DNA of 64,000 bases, from positions 248,001 to 312,000 of the forward strand of contig CALMUP010000009.1 in the NCBI GenBank assembly GCA_937872895.1, written 5' to 3'. The stretch's first letter is position 1. Each line of letters begins with the position of its first letter. Shown one piece after another: positions 8,155 through 17,647 of the stretch. The notes under the pieces were generated by a model that was given only the letters and a program-made list of their open reading frames with translations, was not told the origin of the DNA and searched no databases. A program made the position numbers and the translations under genes. The DNA is from an uncultured Verrucomicrobiota bacterium (lineage in GTDB: Bacteria > Verrucomicrobiota > Kiritimatiellia > CAIVKH01).

Positions 8155-9450
8155 TCAGGGGGGCGTGATACGGATGCGGAATACCCGCACATCTTTGGAT
8201 GCATCCAGCGCGAAATGGACCGGCTCCGTATTGCTGGCCACGCGGATGTTGGCCAAGCCGGGCGATGCGCGCCATGCATTCCGTTTAACATCCGTCGCAT
8301 ACTCCACGGAATAGGCGCGCTCGGTGGATACGGGGGAGAAGGAGACCGTCAATTTGCCGGTGGTCGGATCCACGTTCAATTCCATGCGGAAGAACGACGC
8401 ATCGTCCCACGGATCCGTGCCGGTCAGGAACTCCTCGTGATCGGTCATGCCATCGCCATCGGAATCCACCGTCAGGTCCACGGCTGCGGCCGGATCGAGA
8501 TTGTTCTGGATCTCCCACCAATCGGGGATGCCGTTCTGGTTCGAATCCACTTCTTCCGGCACGATACCCAGGCTGTGGAAACCACCGGCGGAAATGGCCG
8601 ACAGGCTCGGGATCGTGCTCGAATCGTTGAACAGGGTCCGGCCTGAGCGACCGCCCCACGAAATCAACTGGCCATTTGCCTTCAATGCCAAGCTGTGATC
8701 CTGGCCGGCGGCGATCGACACCACGCCGTACCGGGCTTCGGCGGGAACATTGCATTGGCCCGAGGTATTGTCGCCCCAGGCGATCACTTCGCCCGCTTCC
8801 GTCAGCGCGAGGTTGTGGAAATAGCCGGCCGAGATCGCCTTGATGCCACTCATCGCCCGCTCCGGCACCACCGCCTGACCGAATGAGTTATCGCCCCAAA
8901 CCACCACCAGGCCGTCGTTGCGCAAGGCCATGCTGTGCAACGCGCCAGCGGAAATGGCAATGACCCGGTCCAGGCCCGAAGGGACATAGATCTGACCAAA
9001 CATCGCATCGCCCCAGGCATACACGCGGCCACCCTTGTGGAGCGCCAGGGAGTGCAGCAAACCGGCGGAAACCGCTCGGATGTTTTGCCGGCAACCATTC
9101 GGGACCGTGGTCTGCCCCGCCGAATTGTCACCCCAGGCAAATACCTGACCCGACTTGTTCACCGCCAGGCTGTGGTAACCACCGGCTGCAATTTCCTGGA
9201 TTTCGACACGGCACGTGGAGGGAACCTGTGCCTGCCCTTGCGAATCATCACCCCAGGCCACCACCTCACCCTGCTCGGTCAAGGCGAGCGAATGCATGTA
9301 CCCGGCGGCAACCGCCGTCATACCTTCGCTGCGTGCCGGTACTTCGGTCGAGTAACCAAACGAAACAATACGGCCACCTGCCGCGGCGTCGGCGGTGAAA
9401 AACCGCAACACCAACAGATAAACCGGTATAGCCTTTAGTAAACTCTTCAT
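8155..9450 (-). CDS. Secreted RCC1-repeat (beta-propeller) protein
   Basis: 431 residues from the chosen ATG, which gives a clear signal peptide (KSLLKAIPVYLLVLRF then AAAG). About six RCC1/ATS1-type repeats follow, each with a variant of AAGGYHSLAL...GQVFAWGDNSAGQ, predicted to fold as a seven-bladed propeller. After the repeats comes a spacer, DSNQNGIPDWWEIQNN, and a calcium-binding thrombospondin-3-like segment, DSDGDGMTDHEEF, then a C-terminal beta domain of about 90 residues. This layout is common in surface proteins of Verrucomicrobiota and relatives. An upstream start at 9501 would bury the signal peptide and is less likely. Partner unknown. Confidence 0.85.
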   Translation of the reverse strand: MKSLLKAIPVYLLVLRFFTADAAAGGRIVSFGYSTEVPARSEGMTAVAAGYMHSLALTEQGEVVAWGDDSQGQAQVPSTCRVEIQEIAAGGYHSLAVNKSGQVFAWGDNSAGQTTVPNGCRQNIRAVSAGLLHSLALHKGGRVYAWGDAMFGQIYVPSGLDRVIAISAGALHSMALRNDGLVVVWGDNSFGQAVVPERAMSGIKAISAGYFHNLALTEAGEVIAWGDNTSGQCNVPAEARYGVVSIAAGQDHSLALKANGQLISWGGRSGRTLFNDSSTIPSLSAISAGGFHSLGIVPEEVDSNQNGIPDWWEIQNNLDPAAAVDLTVDSDGDGMTDHEEFLTGTDPWDDASFFRMELNVDPTTGKLTVSFSPVSTERAYSVEYATDVKRNAWRASPGLANIRVASNTEPVHFALDASKDVRVFRIRITPP

Positions 9451-9909
9451 GTAGACAAATTGCCTTGAAAACAAAATAGGCAAAAAGCCGGGGGCAAGCA
9501 AGGAGAAAGTGTGAAAAAGTTGTTGGCTCTGGAGTGTGCAACTCCTTGATATAAGGTAGTTAGTAAATGGGCGTGATGGCCACCTGGTTCCGTCGTAGTC
9601 GTCGTTGGGTGCGCTATCGGGTGGCGCTCGCCCTATCGTTGCGTCGAATTGGCGACCTCGAAGGGGGCTTCACACCGCCGTCCCGAAGCAATCCTATGTC
9701 CCTGCATCCGGTCTCACGTTTCTGTGGTCGTTGGATCGATGCATCGATTCCGAGACGATGTGGTGTCTGTGGGCGTTGCCGATTGGCGCCGCGATGAAGC
9801 ACGTGTCTTGGTCCGATCCTTCGTTGCCTTTCCACGGCGGACTCGCTAGACTGCGCCGCTCGATTTACCTGAGTGACCGAGGCTGAAGGCCGATACCGAA
9901 GGACTGACT
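9451..9909. other. Intergenic region between RCC1 gene and aspS, no gene supported
   Basis: 459 bases between divergent genes. Short Arg/Ser-rich open frames exist but lack a credible ribosome-binding site or protein-like composition. It must carry the promoters for the RCC1 gene and aspS. A perfect 14-bp palindrome, ATCGATGCATCGAT, lies at 9735-9748, and GGAGT-GTGCA-ACTCC lies near 9532-9546. No tRNA-like fold was found by eye. Confidence 0.5.
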
Positions 9910-11700
<1,791 letters not shown>

Positions 11701-11847
11701 CCGCGCTGCCGTTGTCCAGTCCCTGGAAGGAGCCGAAACCCGGTTGTCCAGGGGTTGGAAACGCGGCGATGCCTCGGGCCTGGGTGCGCCGCAGGCGATC
11801 CGTGCTGTTCGCCAGGAACAGACGCATTGACGACGTCGGTAAAATGC

Positions 11848-11865
11848 CGTACGTAATAACGTACG
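11848..11865. promoter_or_regulatory. Palindrome upstream of toxin-antitoxin genes, probable autoregulatory operator
   Basis: A perfect 7-bp inverted repeat, CGTACGT-AATA-ACGTACG, ends 18 bases before the antitoxin ATG. YefM/Phd antitoxins bind palindromes overlapping their own promoters, and E. coli YefM sites also contain a GTAC core, so this is a good candidate operator. The position is seen directly; the binding is inferred. Confidence 0.6.
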
Positions 11866-11883
11866 CTACATGGAGACCCGTCA

Positions 11884-12126
11884 ATGACCTCAATTACGGC
11901 AACAGAGGCACGCAAACAACTCTACACCCTTCTGGATGATGTGGCCGCGTCGCATCACCCCGTTCAAATCACAGGGAAGCGATCCTCCGCCGTTCTGATT
12001 TCAGAGGATGATTGGCGGGCGATCCAGGAAACGTTGCACCTTCAATCCATTCCGGGAATGACCGAGTCGATCCGAAAAGGGCTTAAAGCTTCCATCGACA
12101 AATGCGCGAAGGAGCCTGGCTGGTGA
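11884..12126 (+). CDS. Antitoxin, Phd/YefM family
   Basis: 80 residues, the normal size. The N-terminal DNA-binding/dimer domain has the family pattern TSITATEARKQLYTLLDDV and the following HHPVQITGKRSSAVLISEDDW, then a charged C-terminal helix that would wrap the toxin. It neutralises the YoeB-like toxin encoded immediately downstream (4-base GTGA overlap) and probably represses the operon at the palindrome at 11848-11865. Confidence 0.92.
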   Translation: MTSITATEARKQLYTLLDDVAASHHPVQITGKRSSAVLISEDDWRAIQETLHLQSIPGMTESIRKGLKASIDKCAKEPGW

Positions 12127-12389
12127 AAAAATGGACCGTTGTATTTACGAAACAGGCCCAGAAAGACGCAAAGAAGATCGCACGATCAGGCCTCAGGCCA
12201 CAAGCAGAGAGACTTCTTGAAGTTTTGATCAACAATCCATTTCAGAATCCGCCCCCGTACGAAAAGCTCGTGGGAGATCTTGCCGGCGCTTGCTCGCGAA
12301 GGATCACTATACAGCACCGACTCGTCTATCAAGTCCTGGATGACAGTCGAACCGTGAAGGTAATCAGAATGTGGACGCATTACGAATAA
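12123..12389 (+). CDS. Toxin, YoeB family (RelE superfamily mRNA interferase)
   Basis: 88 residues from the GTG at 12123, which overlaps the antitoxin stop by four bases (GTGA), as in many TA pairs. YoeB toxins cleave mRNA in the ribosomal A site. Candidate catalytic residues are E47 (PPYEKL), R59/R60 (CSRRIT), H65/R66 (QHRLVY) and H86/Y87 at the very C-terminus (MWTHYE), matching the family pattern. An ATG at 12102 would add seven residues not seen in the family. All key residues are present, so the toxin looks intact. Confidence 0.92.
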   Translation: MKKWTVVFTKQAQKDAKKIARSGLRPQAERLLEVLINNPFQNPPPYEKLVGDLAGACSRRITIQHRLVYQVLDDSRTVKVIRMWTHYE

Positions 12390-12404
12390 TGCGGGCGAAC
12401 ATGT

Positions 12405-12441
12405 GCCTCCAGTACAGCCCCGAAGGCGGGGCGTACTGAGG
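12405..12441. terminator. Hairpin between convergent yoeB-like and wHTH genes
   Basis: An imperfect long stem: GCCTCCAGTAC (12405-12415) with GTACTGAGGC (12432-12441), plus an inner GCCCCG/CGGGGC stem and loop AAGG. It lies 16 bases after the toxin stop and between convergent genes. No T-tract follows, so its role as terminator is inferred from position and stability. Confidence 0.5.
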
Positions 12442-12485
12442 CTTGTCGATCCGCGGTTTCGGCGTGCCGCGCCGGGCGGCCGGAC

Positions 12486-12782
12486 CTACTGCACCAGCTT
12501 CAGGATATCCGACACCTGGCGGTGCGCTTCGATCGGATGCCGCAGCGGAAGTTTGCCGTTGATGCGGTAATGGTTGCGGCGTCCCACCTTCTCCCGCAGC
12601 AATACGCCCGACTCGGTCAGGTCGGCCACGATCTTCTGCACCGCGCGTTCGGTGATGCCCACCTTCAACGCCACCTCCCGCAACACCAGGTCGCCGTCCT
12701 TGTGCAGGCACAACAGCACGTGCGAGTGGTTGGTCAGGAAGGTCCACGAGGCCGTCGGCTCGACTTTTTTCGTGTGGGGCAT
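12486..12782 (-). CDS. Winged helix-turn-helix transcriptional regulator
   Basis: 98 residues from the internal ATG ([17 protein letters not shown]); an ATG 33 bases upstream would add eleven residues. The wHTH domain shows [19 protein letters not shown], helix-turn-helix [18 protein letters not shown] and the wing [11 protein letters not shown]. This is the single-domain ArsR/MarR-like type, with no visible metal-binding Cys. It is alone on the minus strand, so its targets are unknown. Confidence 0.8.
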   Translation of the reverse strand: MPHTKKVEPTASWTFLTNHSHVLLCLHKDGDLVLREVALKVGITERAVQKIVADLTESGVLLREKVGRRNHYRINGKLPLRHPIEAHRQVSDILKLVQ

Positions 12783-12921
12783 GAAACGTTGTTCCTGGTG
12801 CGAAACCGCATTCACGTATTGCTATTCACAACACGCACTACCGGAACAAGATAATGAACCGGCCCCGATTGTCAATCGCGCTCCCGGAGCGGGATGGAAC
12901 GATCCGGGCTGATGGCCGGGT

Positions 12922-14409
12922 CTATTCCTCGTAGTCCTCGCCGTCGCCACCCGCGTCGTCGTAGGACTCTTCCCCGTCTCCGCCCTCGTCCTCGTAAAAC
13001 TCCTCCTCACCGCCGCCCTCATCCTCCATCGACTCATCTGAAGACGCATCCATCTCTTCGTCATACTCCTCGTAGCCGGCTTCATCCATGCCTTCGTCGC
13101 CTTCCGCTTCCATGTCCTCTTCGTAATCCGCGGCGGATTCCTCATCGAATTCCGGATCGCCCTCGGCCGCTTCGTCCATACCCTCCTCGAACGCCTCGTC
13201 CTCGTACACGTCCTCGACATCAACGAGGTAGAGGTCGCTCTCCTCGCCGGGATTTTCCTCCTGCCACTCGGCGATGACCTCCTCGTAGTCGAAATCCTCC
13301 ATCGACTCCCATTCCTCCGCCTCGGCCAACGCCGCGTACTGGAGGTAGGTATCGTCGGAGGTTTCTTCGTATTCGACGGTGGACTCCTCCCACCAGGTGA
13401 GCTCGACATCCGCGTAATCCTCGACCGAATACGGGTTGATCACGAACGTGACCCCGCGTCCCCCGTCGGTCACCGGCTTGTCGTCGTTGACCCAGGTTTC
13501 CTCCGGATTTTCCAATTCGACGGCCGGGACAAACACCCAGCTGTCGCCGGCATTGAATTCGGGGTTCATCAGGTAGTTGTAGGGCATGTAGCAATACCCC
13601 TTGTCGCCCCATTTCGGGCCCCACGAATTGCGCACGATAAACACCTGCTCCGCGTCAGAATAGCCCACGGCCGTCATGGCATGGCCGCCGTGCGAGGAGC
13701 GGCCGACGTCCTCGGGGCTGGGCATCGGGACCACGCCGCCACGCTGGTTGGCCTGGTCGAAGGATTCAAACAGCAGGCAACCGAACACGATGGGGTAGCC
13801 GGAGGCGAGGGCTTGTTTCCAGGCCTGCAGATCAAGCGGAACCCGGGCCATTTCCGTGATTTTGAACTGGGCGGCCTCCGCGTAGGCGTCGCGGTCGGGT
13901 TTCTTCAACAGCAAGGGTTTTTCAAACGGCCAGCTGACCTCCGAGCAGGCACCGAAATCCCGGAGCCCCTCCATGGCCAGTTGGATCACGCTGCCCGCAT
14001 CCTTGTCCTGGTCGCCGCTGCGCCAGCGCGCGTTGTAGTACAGGAACAACCGGCTCACATCGTAGTCCTGCTTGGTGGTGCGGCGGATCCAGTACTCGTA
14101 CGATCCGGCGAGGGCGTTGGCCACGCACGAACTCGTCTGTCCCTGGTCCTCGATCGCGGTCATCATGCCGCGCAGGTCGACCTTCTTGGGCAGCTTCGCG
14201 TTGGCGATTTTGTCGGATGCCTTGAATGTCTTCGCGTCCGGCGCCGCCTTCATCGCCACATACCCTTTGGCCGCGTAGGAGTTTCCCTTGTTGTCGGTGG
14301 AGGTGATCACCGCGTTCTTGTCGTCGTTCGCGGCGGCGTGGAACGGTGCGGTGAGGAGCAGGGCGACGCACGCCACGGCGTGGCCAGCCAGGGAGGCGAT
14401 GTGCTTCAT
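12922..14409 (-). CDS. Papain-like cysteine protease (C1A) with a long acidic tail
   Basis: 495 residues. The signal peptide is residues 1-27 (ASLAGHAVACVALLLT then HAAA). A C1A catalytic domain spans about 73-310: EDQGQTSSC (oxyanion Gln89, catalytic Cys95), HGGHAM (His243) and VRNSWGPKWGDKG (Asn261), so the active site is complete. The last 168 residues (328-495) contain 79 Asp/Glu and no Lys, Arg or His, with repeated Tyr, Gly and Met; this tail is not part of the protease fold. Secreted or periplasmic. The open frame continues upstream of the ATG, but those bases belong to the beta-barrel gene in another frame. The gene has its own 235-base upstream region. Confidence 0.88.
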   Translation of the reverse strand: MKHIASLAGHAVACVALLLTAPFHAAANDDKNAVITSTDNKGNSYAAKGYVAMKAAPDAKTFKASDKIANAKLPKKVDLRGMMTAIEDQGQTSSCVANALAGSYEYWIRRTTKQDYDVSRLFLYYNARWRSGDQDKDAGSVIQLAMEGLRDFGACSEVSWPFEKPLLLKKPDRDAYAEAAQFKITEMARVPLDLQAWKQALASGYPIVFGCLLFESFDQANQRGGVVPMPSPEDVGRSSHGGHAMTAVGYSDAEQVFIVRNSWGPKWGDKGYCYMPYNYLMNPEFNAGDSWVFVPAVELENPEETWVNDDKPVTDGGRGVTFVINPYSVEDYADVELTWWEESTVEYEETSDDTYLQYAALAEAEEWESMEDFDYEEVIAEWQEENPGEESDLYLVDVEDVYEDEAFEEGMDEAAEGDPEFDEESAADYEEDMEAEGDEGMDEAGYEEYDEEMDASSDESMEDEGGGEEEFYEDEGGDGEESYDDAGGDGEDYEE

Positions 14410-14600
14410 ACGGACAACTCCTGAAGGGTTGTTGAACTTGAATATAGTTATATCGATGATCGCGTTGACGGCAATATCCGATTCCATTTGTTGCGACCCG
14501 GTTTTGCACCGGCAAGGAATGGACCGCGTACCGGTCCGGTGCAGGCGTCGCCTCCCGTGCGCTGCCCGTCCGGGGCCCTGTGGGGACGATGGGCCACCGG

Positions 14601-14637
14601 GAGGAACCCCCGGGCCGTCCCGACCCGGGGCTTCCTC
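14601..14637. terminator. Strong hairpin downstream of the beta-barrel gene
   Basis: A 14-bp stem with one mismatch (GAGGAACCCCCGGG at 14601-14614 with CCCGGGGCTTCCTC at 14624-14637) and a 9-base loop, starting 7 bases beyond the stop of the minus-strand beta-barrel gene. There is no T-tract. A transcript-end hairpin is likely but not certain. Confidence 0.5.
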
Positions 14638-14644
14638 GCCAAGC

Positions 14645-15349
14645 CTAGTACGTCCAGGCGGCACCGAACGTGAAGCGCTGGGTGTCGATGTCGACCGTGT
14701 ACCCGGCGTCCTCCACCCAGAGGCCATCCCAGCTCCCCAGAAGGGTCCAGGTTTCGTTGACGGCATAGCTGACCCGCGCGCCGAAGCCGGGACCGCTGCC
14801 ATCGCCGAAGTTGTAGTATTTGCCGTACAGGCTCGTGTCCCAGCGGTCGAACAGGGTGGCCCCGACACCCGCTTCGCCCGAGAACCCGACGTCGTCGCCG
14901 TCCTCCCCCGTGCCTGCGCCGCCGAACGCCGGATTGGCTTCGAACTCGTCGAGCCCGTCGGCCCGGAAGTACTCGCCGCCGATGATGGCATAGCCGTAGA
15001 GGGCACCGGCATCGAGCGCCACCAGGTCGGCCACATAGCCCAGTCCCAGCGAGAGGTGCACGGTGTTGAAGTCCTCGTCATCGCCGTAGGTCATCCACTC
15101 GCCCATGCCCCGGGTGAACCATCCGCCACCCAGCGGTTGCGAAACCTCCACCTGGACGCCATACCCGCTCTCGTCGGAATCCTCGAAGGCGTCGTCGACC
15201 GGTCCGGTGATGGCCGGTCCCTCGAAGCTGTGCTGGCCGATCACCGCACGTCCCGAAAGATACCGGTCGCCGACCAGCCTTTCTGCCCGTGCCTCCCCGG
15301 CAAGAGCGAATCCCGTCACGATGGCCACCACGATGTTGCTGCTTTTCAT
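14645..15349 (-). CDS. Outer-membrane beta-barrel-like secreted protein
   Basis: 234 residues. The signal peptide (KSSNIVVAIVTGFALAGEARA) is followed by alternating Gly/aromatic strands typical of a small outer-membrane barrel: LSLGLGYVADLVALDAGALYG, SLYGKYYNFG, ARVSYAVNETWTLLGSW. It ends in Trp-Thr-Tyr, close to the aromatic C-terminal signature of barrel proteins. The loops are strongly acidic (DDAFEDSDESG, TGEDGDD). No specific family recognised. The start is the ATG giving the signal peptide; an upstream in-frame start at 15391 lies in non-coding-like sequence. Confidence 0.7.
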   Translation of the reverse strand: MKSSNIVVAIVTGFALAGEARAERLVGDRYLSGRAVIGQHSFEGPAITGPVDDAFEDSDESGYGVQVEVSQPLGGGWFTRGMGEWMTYGDDEDFNTVHLSLGLGYVADLVALDAGALYGYAIIGGEYFRADGLDEFEANPAFGGAGTGEDGDDVGFSGEAGVGATLFDRWDTSLYGKYYNFGDGSGPGFGARVSYAVNETWTLLGSWDGLWVEDAGYTVDIDTQRFTFGAAWTY

Positions 15350-15573
15350 GTCCTTGTCCCTTTCCTGTTGTTGCGTGTTGTGCGGCACCATGCTCGCACG
15401 GGGGACAATACGTGCCGTAACCGGCGATCATTACAACGCTTGCACGAACGGTACCGGTTTATGCACGAACGGGCCAGGGGGTGCACCGACGGGCCGTATT
15501 CGGGCGGTCAAGGACCGGCTCCGGGTGGGGTCTGGCTTTCGTAACGACGATGCTTTCGGGGACGATGCGGTGC

Positions 15574-16089
15574 CTAGGCACGATCAAGGCGATCGTCCAC
15601 GTTGGTCCGGATCACCACCGTACCGGCGATAAAGTCGTGGAGGGCGCGCCTCCGCTCGTTGGTGAGCATGGTCAGGACTTCCGCAACAAACCAGACCAGG
15701 GGAATGAGCGCCAGCAGCCAGAAGGCGGTGGATGCCGCCAGCGCCTCCCCCGAGGTCACGTCGCGCGGGGACGCGGCGGTCGTCAGGATGAGAAACGCCT
15801 GGTAGCCCGCCAGGCCGAGGGTCAGGAGGGCAGGGATGCCGTCGCGCAGCACGGCTTGCCGCGGCGTGATGGGCGCTTCCGTCCGGGCGTCCAGGACCCG
15901 CACCCGGGTGACCATCTTGCCGACCGTCTGGCCGAAGCGGGCATGCATGGAGATGGTGTAGAGCGGCCAGACCAGGCTTTGCGCCACCAGCACGATGACG
16001 GCCAGGCCCTGCGGGATGTCCTGCGCGAGCACGACGATCGCGACCAATTGCACCGGCCACAGCACGCAGGAGTCGACGAAACTCGCCAT
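15574..16089 (-). CDS. RDD family membrane protein
   Basis: 171 residues from the first ATG. RDD hallmarks are the opening FMASFVDSCVLW (R-F-x-A-x-x-x-D pattern when the preceding Arg codon is included) and TVGKMVTRVRVLDARTEAP, plus four hydrophobic segments. Function of the family is not firmly known; some members are ion antiporters. The same frame stays open for 61 codons upstream (to 16272) and would encode a further helix, ELFNLLFLLTISAITW, but contains no ATG, GTG or TTG. Either the annotated ATG is used or an ancestral start has been lost. Confidence 0.78.
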   Translation of the reverse strand: MASFVDSCVLWPVQLVAIVVLAQDIPQGLAVIVLVAQSLVWPLYTISMHARFGQTVGKMVTRVRVLDARTEAPITPRQAVLRDGIPALLTLGLAGYQAFLILTTAASPRDVTSGEALAASTAFWLLALIPLVWFVAEVLTMLTNERRRALHDFIAGTVVIRTNVDDRLDRA

Positions 16090-16320
16090 GAACCGCGGAC
16101 CGAAGGTGTGGTAACACGCGCGCGCGGGAAAGGTTCGGCGCCGGTAATACGCCCACGTGATCGCGGAGATCGTGAGGAGAAAAAGCAGGTTGAAGAGTTC
16201 GCGCGCGGTGTCGATGTGTATGGTTTCTGATGAGTCGGATCTCGGCAGGATCCGATCCGAAGCCCGATCCCGTCATCCACGATGGAGTACGCCCGGACGT
16301 CGCGAAGATGCCAGGGTTGG

Positions 16321-16584
16321 TTAGCCAATGTGCTCCCGGAGTTGCTGCTTCCTGTGCTCGCCGATGTCATTCCAGTGCTGGTCGGTCAGGGCGCCTTCAA
16401 ACGAGTAGAGGTAGTAGCACACCGCCAACGTTTCGCGGGGATACTTCTTCTTCAGCATGCGATGTGCGCCAGCCGCACCGACACGCCGCAAGTCGTTCTC
16501 GCAGGTGATACCGACCGCCTGTAGCCGCCCGGCGATTTTCCTGCCGATGTTCCGGAGTTCGGTGAGGTCTCTATTCGGTGACAT
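16321..16584 (-). CDS. TfoX/Sxy C-terminal domain protein
   Basis: 87 residues made up almost entirely of the TfoX_C fold (helix-hairpin-helix-like): LTELRNIGRKIAGRLQAVGI, RRVGAAGAHRMLKKKYP and ALTDQHWNDIG. In gamma-proteobacteria the full TfoX/Sxy regulates competence; isolated C-terminal domains are widespread and of unknown role. The gene overlaps the upstream VOC gene by 14 bases, so they form an operon. The start ATG was chosen because the frame upstream is antisense-like sequence inside the VOC gene. Confidence 0.85.
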   Translation of the reverse strand: MSPNRDLTELRNIGRKIAGRLQAVGITCENDLRRVGAAGAHRMLKKKYPRETLAVCYYLYSFEGALTDQHWNDIGEHRKQQLREHIG

Positions 16585-16987
16585 AGTCACTCCGGTACTC
16601 CTCGGTCGGTTCGAAGGACTGGACGATATCCAGGTGGATGCCGTTCGGGTCCCGGATGCAAAAGTGCCGCTGTCCCCAATCCTCGGACCGAAGCGGGAGT
16701 ACGATGGGCAGGGCCCGTGACACGGCGGTGGCGTACGCGGCATCCGCGTCATCGACTTCCAGGCTGAAGAGGGCGCCTTCGCCGGCGAAGGCCTTGTGGA
16801 AGATGGGCGGCTGCGTCGGCTGGTCCGGCAGCAGGAACCCGACCTGCACACCGGACGTTGTTGCGAGATGAAGGTACCAGTCGCCGGAGAAGACGACCGC
16901 GAAGCCGAGGTGCCCGGTATAAAAGGCCCTCGCCGCGTCGAGGTCGCCGACGATGAAAACGGGGAACGAGCTTTTCGGTTCGATCAT
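16571..16987 (-). CDS. VOC family (glyoxalase/bleomycin-resistance fold) protein
   Basis: 138 residues from an ATG preceded by GGAGG at good spacing. It shows the paired beta-alpha-beta modules of the vicinal oxygen chelate fold: FIVGDLDAARAFYTGHLGF in the first half and WGQRHFCIRDPNGIHLDIVQ in the second, including the terminal metal-binding Glu/Asp region. Substrate unknown; such single-domain proteins include lyases, dioxygenases and antibiotic-binding proteins. Co-transcribed with the TfoX_C gene downstream. Confidence 0.85.
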   Translation of the reverse strand: MIEPKSSFPVFIVGDLDAARAFYTGHLGFAVVFSGDWYLHLATTSGVQVGFLLPDQPTQPPIFHKAFAGEGALFSLEVDDADAAYATAVSRALPIVLPLRSEDWGQRHFCIRDPNGIHLDIVQSFEPTEEYRSDYVTE

Positions 16988-17053
16988 GGATCCTCCGGTC
17001 CGGTTGGGGAACGACAAGGCTGTGGGGCACGAAGTGTCCCCACGAGCCACATG

Positions 17054-17419
17054 TCAGCCCAACTTCGCACGAATTCCGAGATTTTCAGCGACTTTCATGA
17101 GGCGTTTATCTTTTGTCCATAGTTGGCATGAACTCATGGAGCATGAGGCCAGAAGATGAATGTCAATCAATCCCAATCCCTTGCCGAACAATCGATGCTT
17201 CTCAATGAAAAATAGAACTTCATCATCTGAAACCCGGTCAAGAGGCGGAAGTGCGTGGAGGAGGGCGATGATTTCCCTCCGTTGTCGCAGGTTGCCGCAT
17301 GATAGCTCTCCGATGATAAAAGGGTGACAAAGCACTTCACCATCGTTAAGCAGGTTTGTGAGTGCTCGACTTCCTTCACGCAAATGGTCGATCCAGATCG
17401 AGGTGTCGACGAGAATCAC
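17054..17419 (-). CDS. VapC-type PIN-domain toxin (ribonuclease)
   Basis: 121 residues. The PIN nuclease fold has its acidic residues in place: D5 (LVDTSIW), E38 (IIGELS), D86 (GLIDIHLL) and D104 (WTKDKRL). VapC toxins cut specific tRNA or rRNA sites in a Mg-dependent way. The start is GTG directly abutting the TAA of vapB, so the two are translated as a pair. All four acidic residues are present, so it is probably active when free of antitoxin. Confidence 0.92.
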   Translation of the reverse strand: MILVDTSIWIDHLREGSRALTNLLNDGEVLCHPFIIGELSCGNLRQRREIIALLHALPPLDRVSDDEVLFFIEKHRLFGKGLGLIDIHLLASCSMSSCQLWTKDKRLMKVAENLGIRAKLG

Positions 17420-17611
17420 TTACATGCTCCTGCGACGAGGAATAGGCGCTATCTTTTTCTCGGTGCCACCAAGTTTAGCCAATCTCGCGGCGCTTGCCCT
17501 GGCTATAAGGGCTTCGAGGCCTAAATGAACGAGGGCGGTTTTTTCTTTTACTCCCGTGAGCGCTGAAGCTCTCGACAGGATGTCATCTTTAAGGATTAAT
17601 GTAGTTCTCAT
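17420..17611 (-). CDS. VapB-type antitoxin
   Basis: 63 residues with the typical start RTTLILKDDILSRASALTG (ribbon-helix-helix DNA-binding segment), then KEKTALVHLGLEALIARASAARLAKLGG and a basic tail. It pairs with and blocks the PIN toxin encoded immediately downstream. It sits just after a TTGACA-bearing promoter and a large inverted repeat that covers its start codon, which suggests autorepression and a very short or absent leader. Confidence 0.88.
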   Translation of the reverse strand: MRTTLILKDDILSRASALTGVKEKTALVHLGLEALIARASAARLAKLGGTEKKIAPIPRRRSM

Positions 17612-17647
17612 GCATATCAATATGGTATAATTATATGCATTTGTCAA
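17610..17647 (-). promoter_or_regulatory. vapBC promoter with overlapping inverted-repeat operator
   Basis: On the minus strand, TTGACA (17642-17647) is followed after 17 bases by CATATT as a -10. Two perfect 8-bp arms, ATGCATAT (17610-17617) and ATATGCAT (17633-17640), lie 15 bases apart and flank the -10. The downstream arm overlaps the vapB start codon. VapB dimers usually bind such paired half-sites, so this is the likely autoregulatory operator. Confidence 0.65.

Noticed and set aside
9567-9886. Short plus-strand open frames between the RCC1 gene and aspS
   Set aside because: No ribosome-binding site, Arg/Ser/Trp-rich composition and several competing frames. Treated as non-coding.
14410-15081. 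N-terminal extension of the protease frame upstream of its ATG
   Set aside because: The upstream part lies within the beta-barrel gene in another frame and is Ser/Thr/Arg-rich. The ATG at 14409 gives a clean signal peptide.
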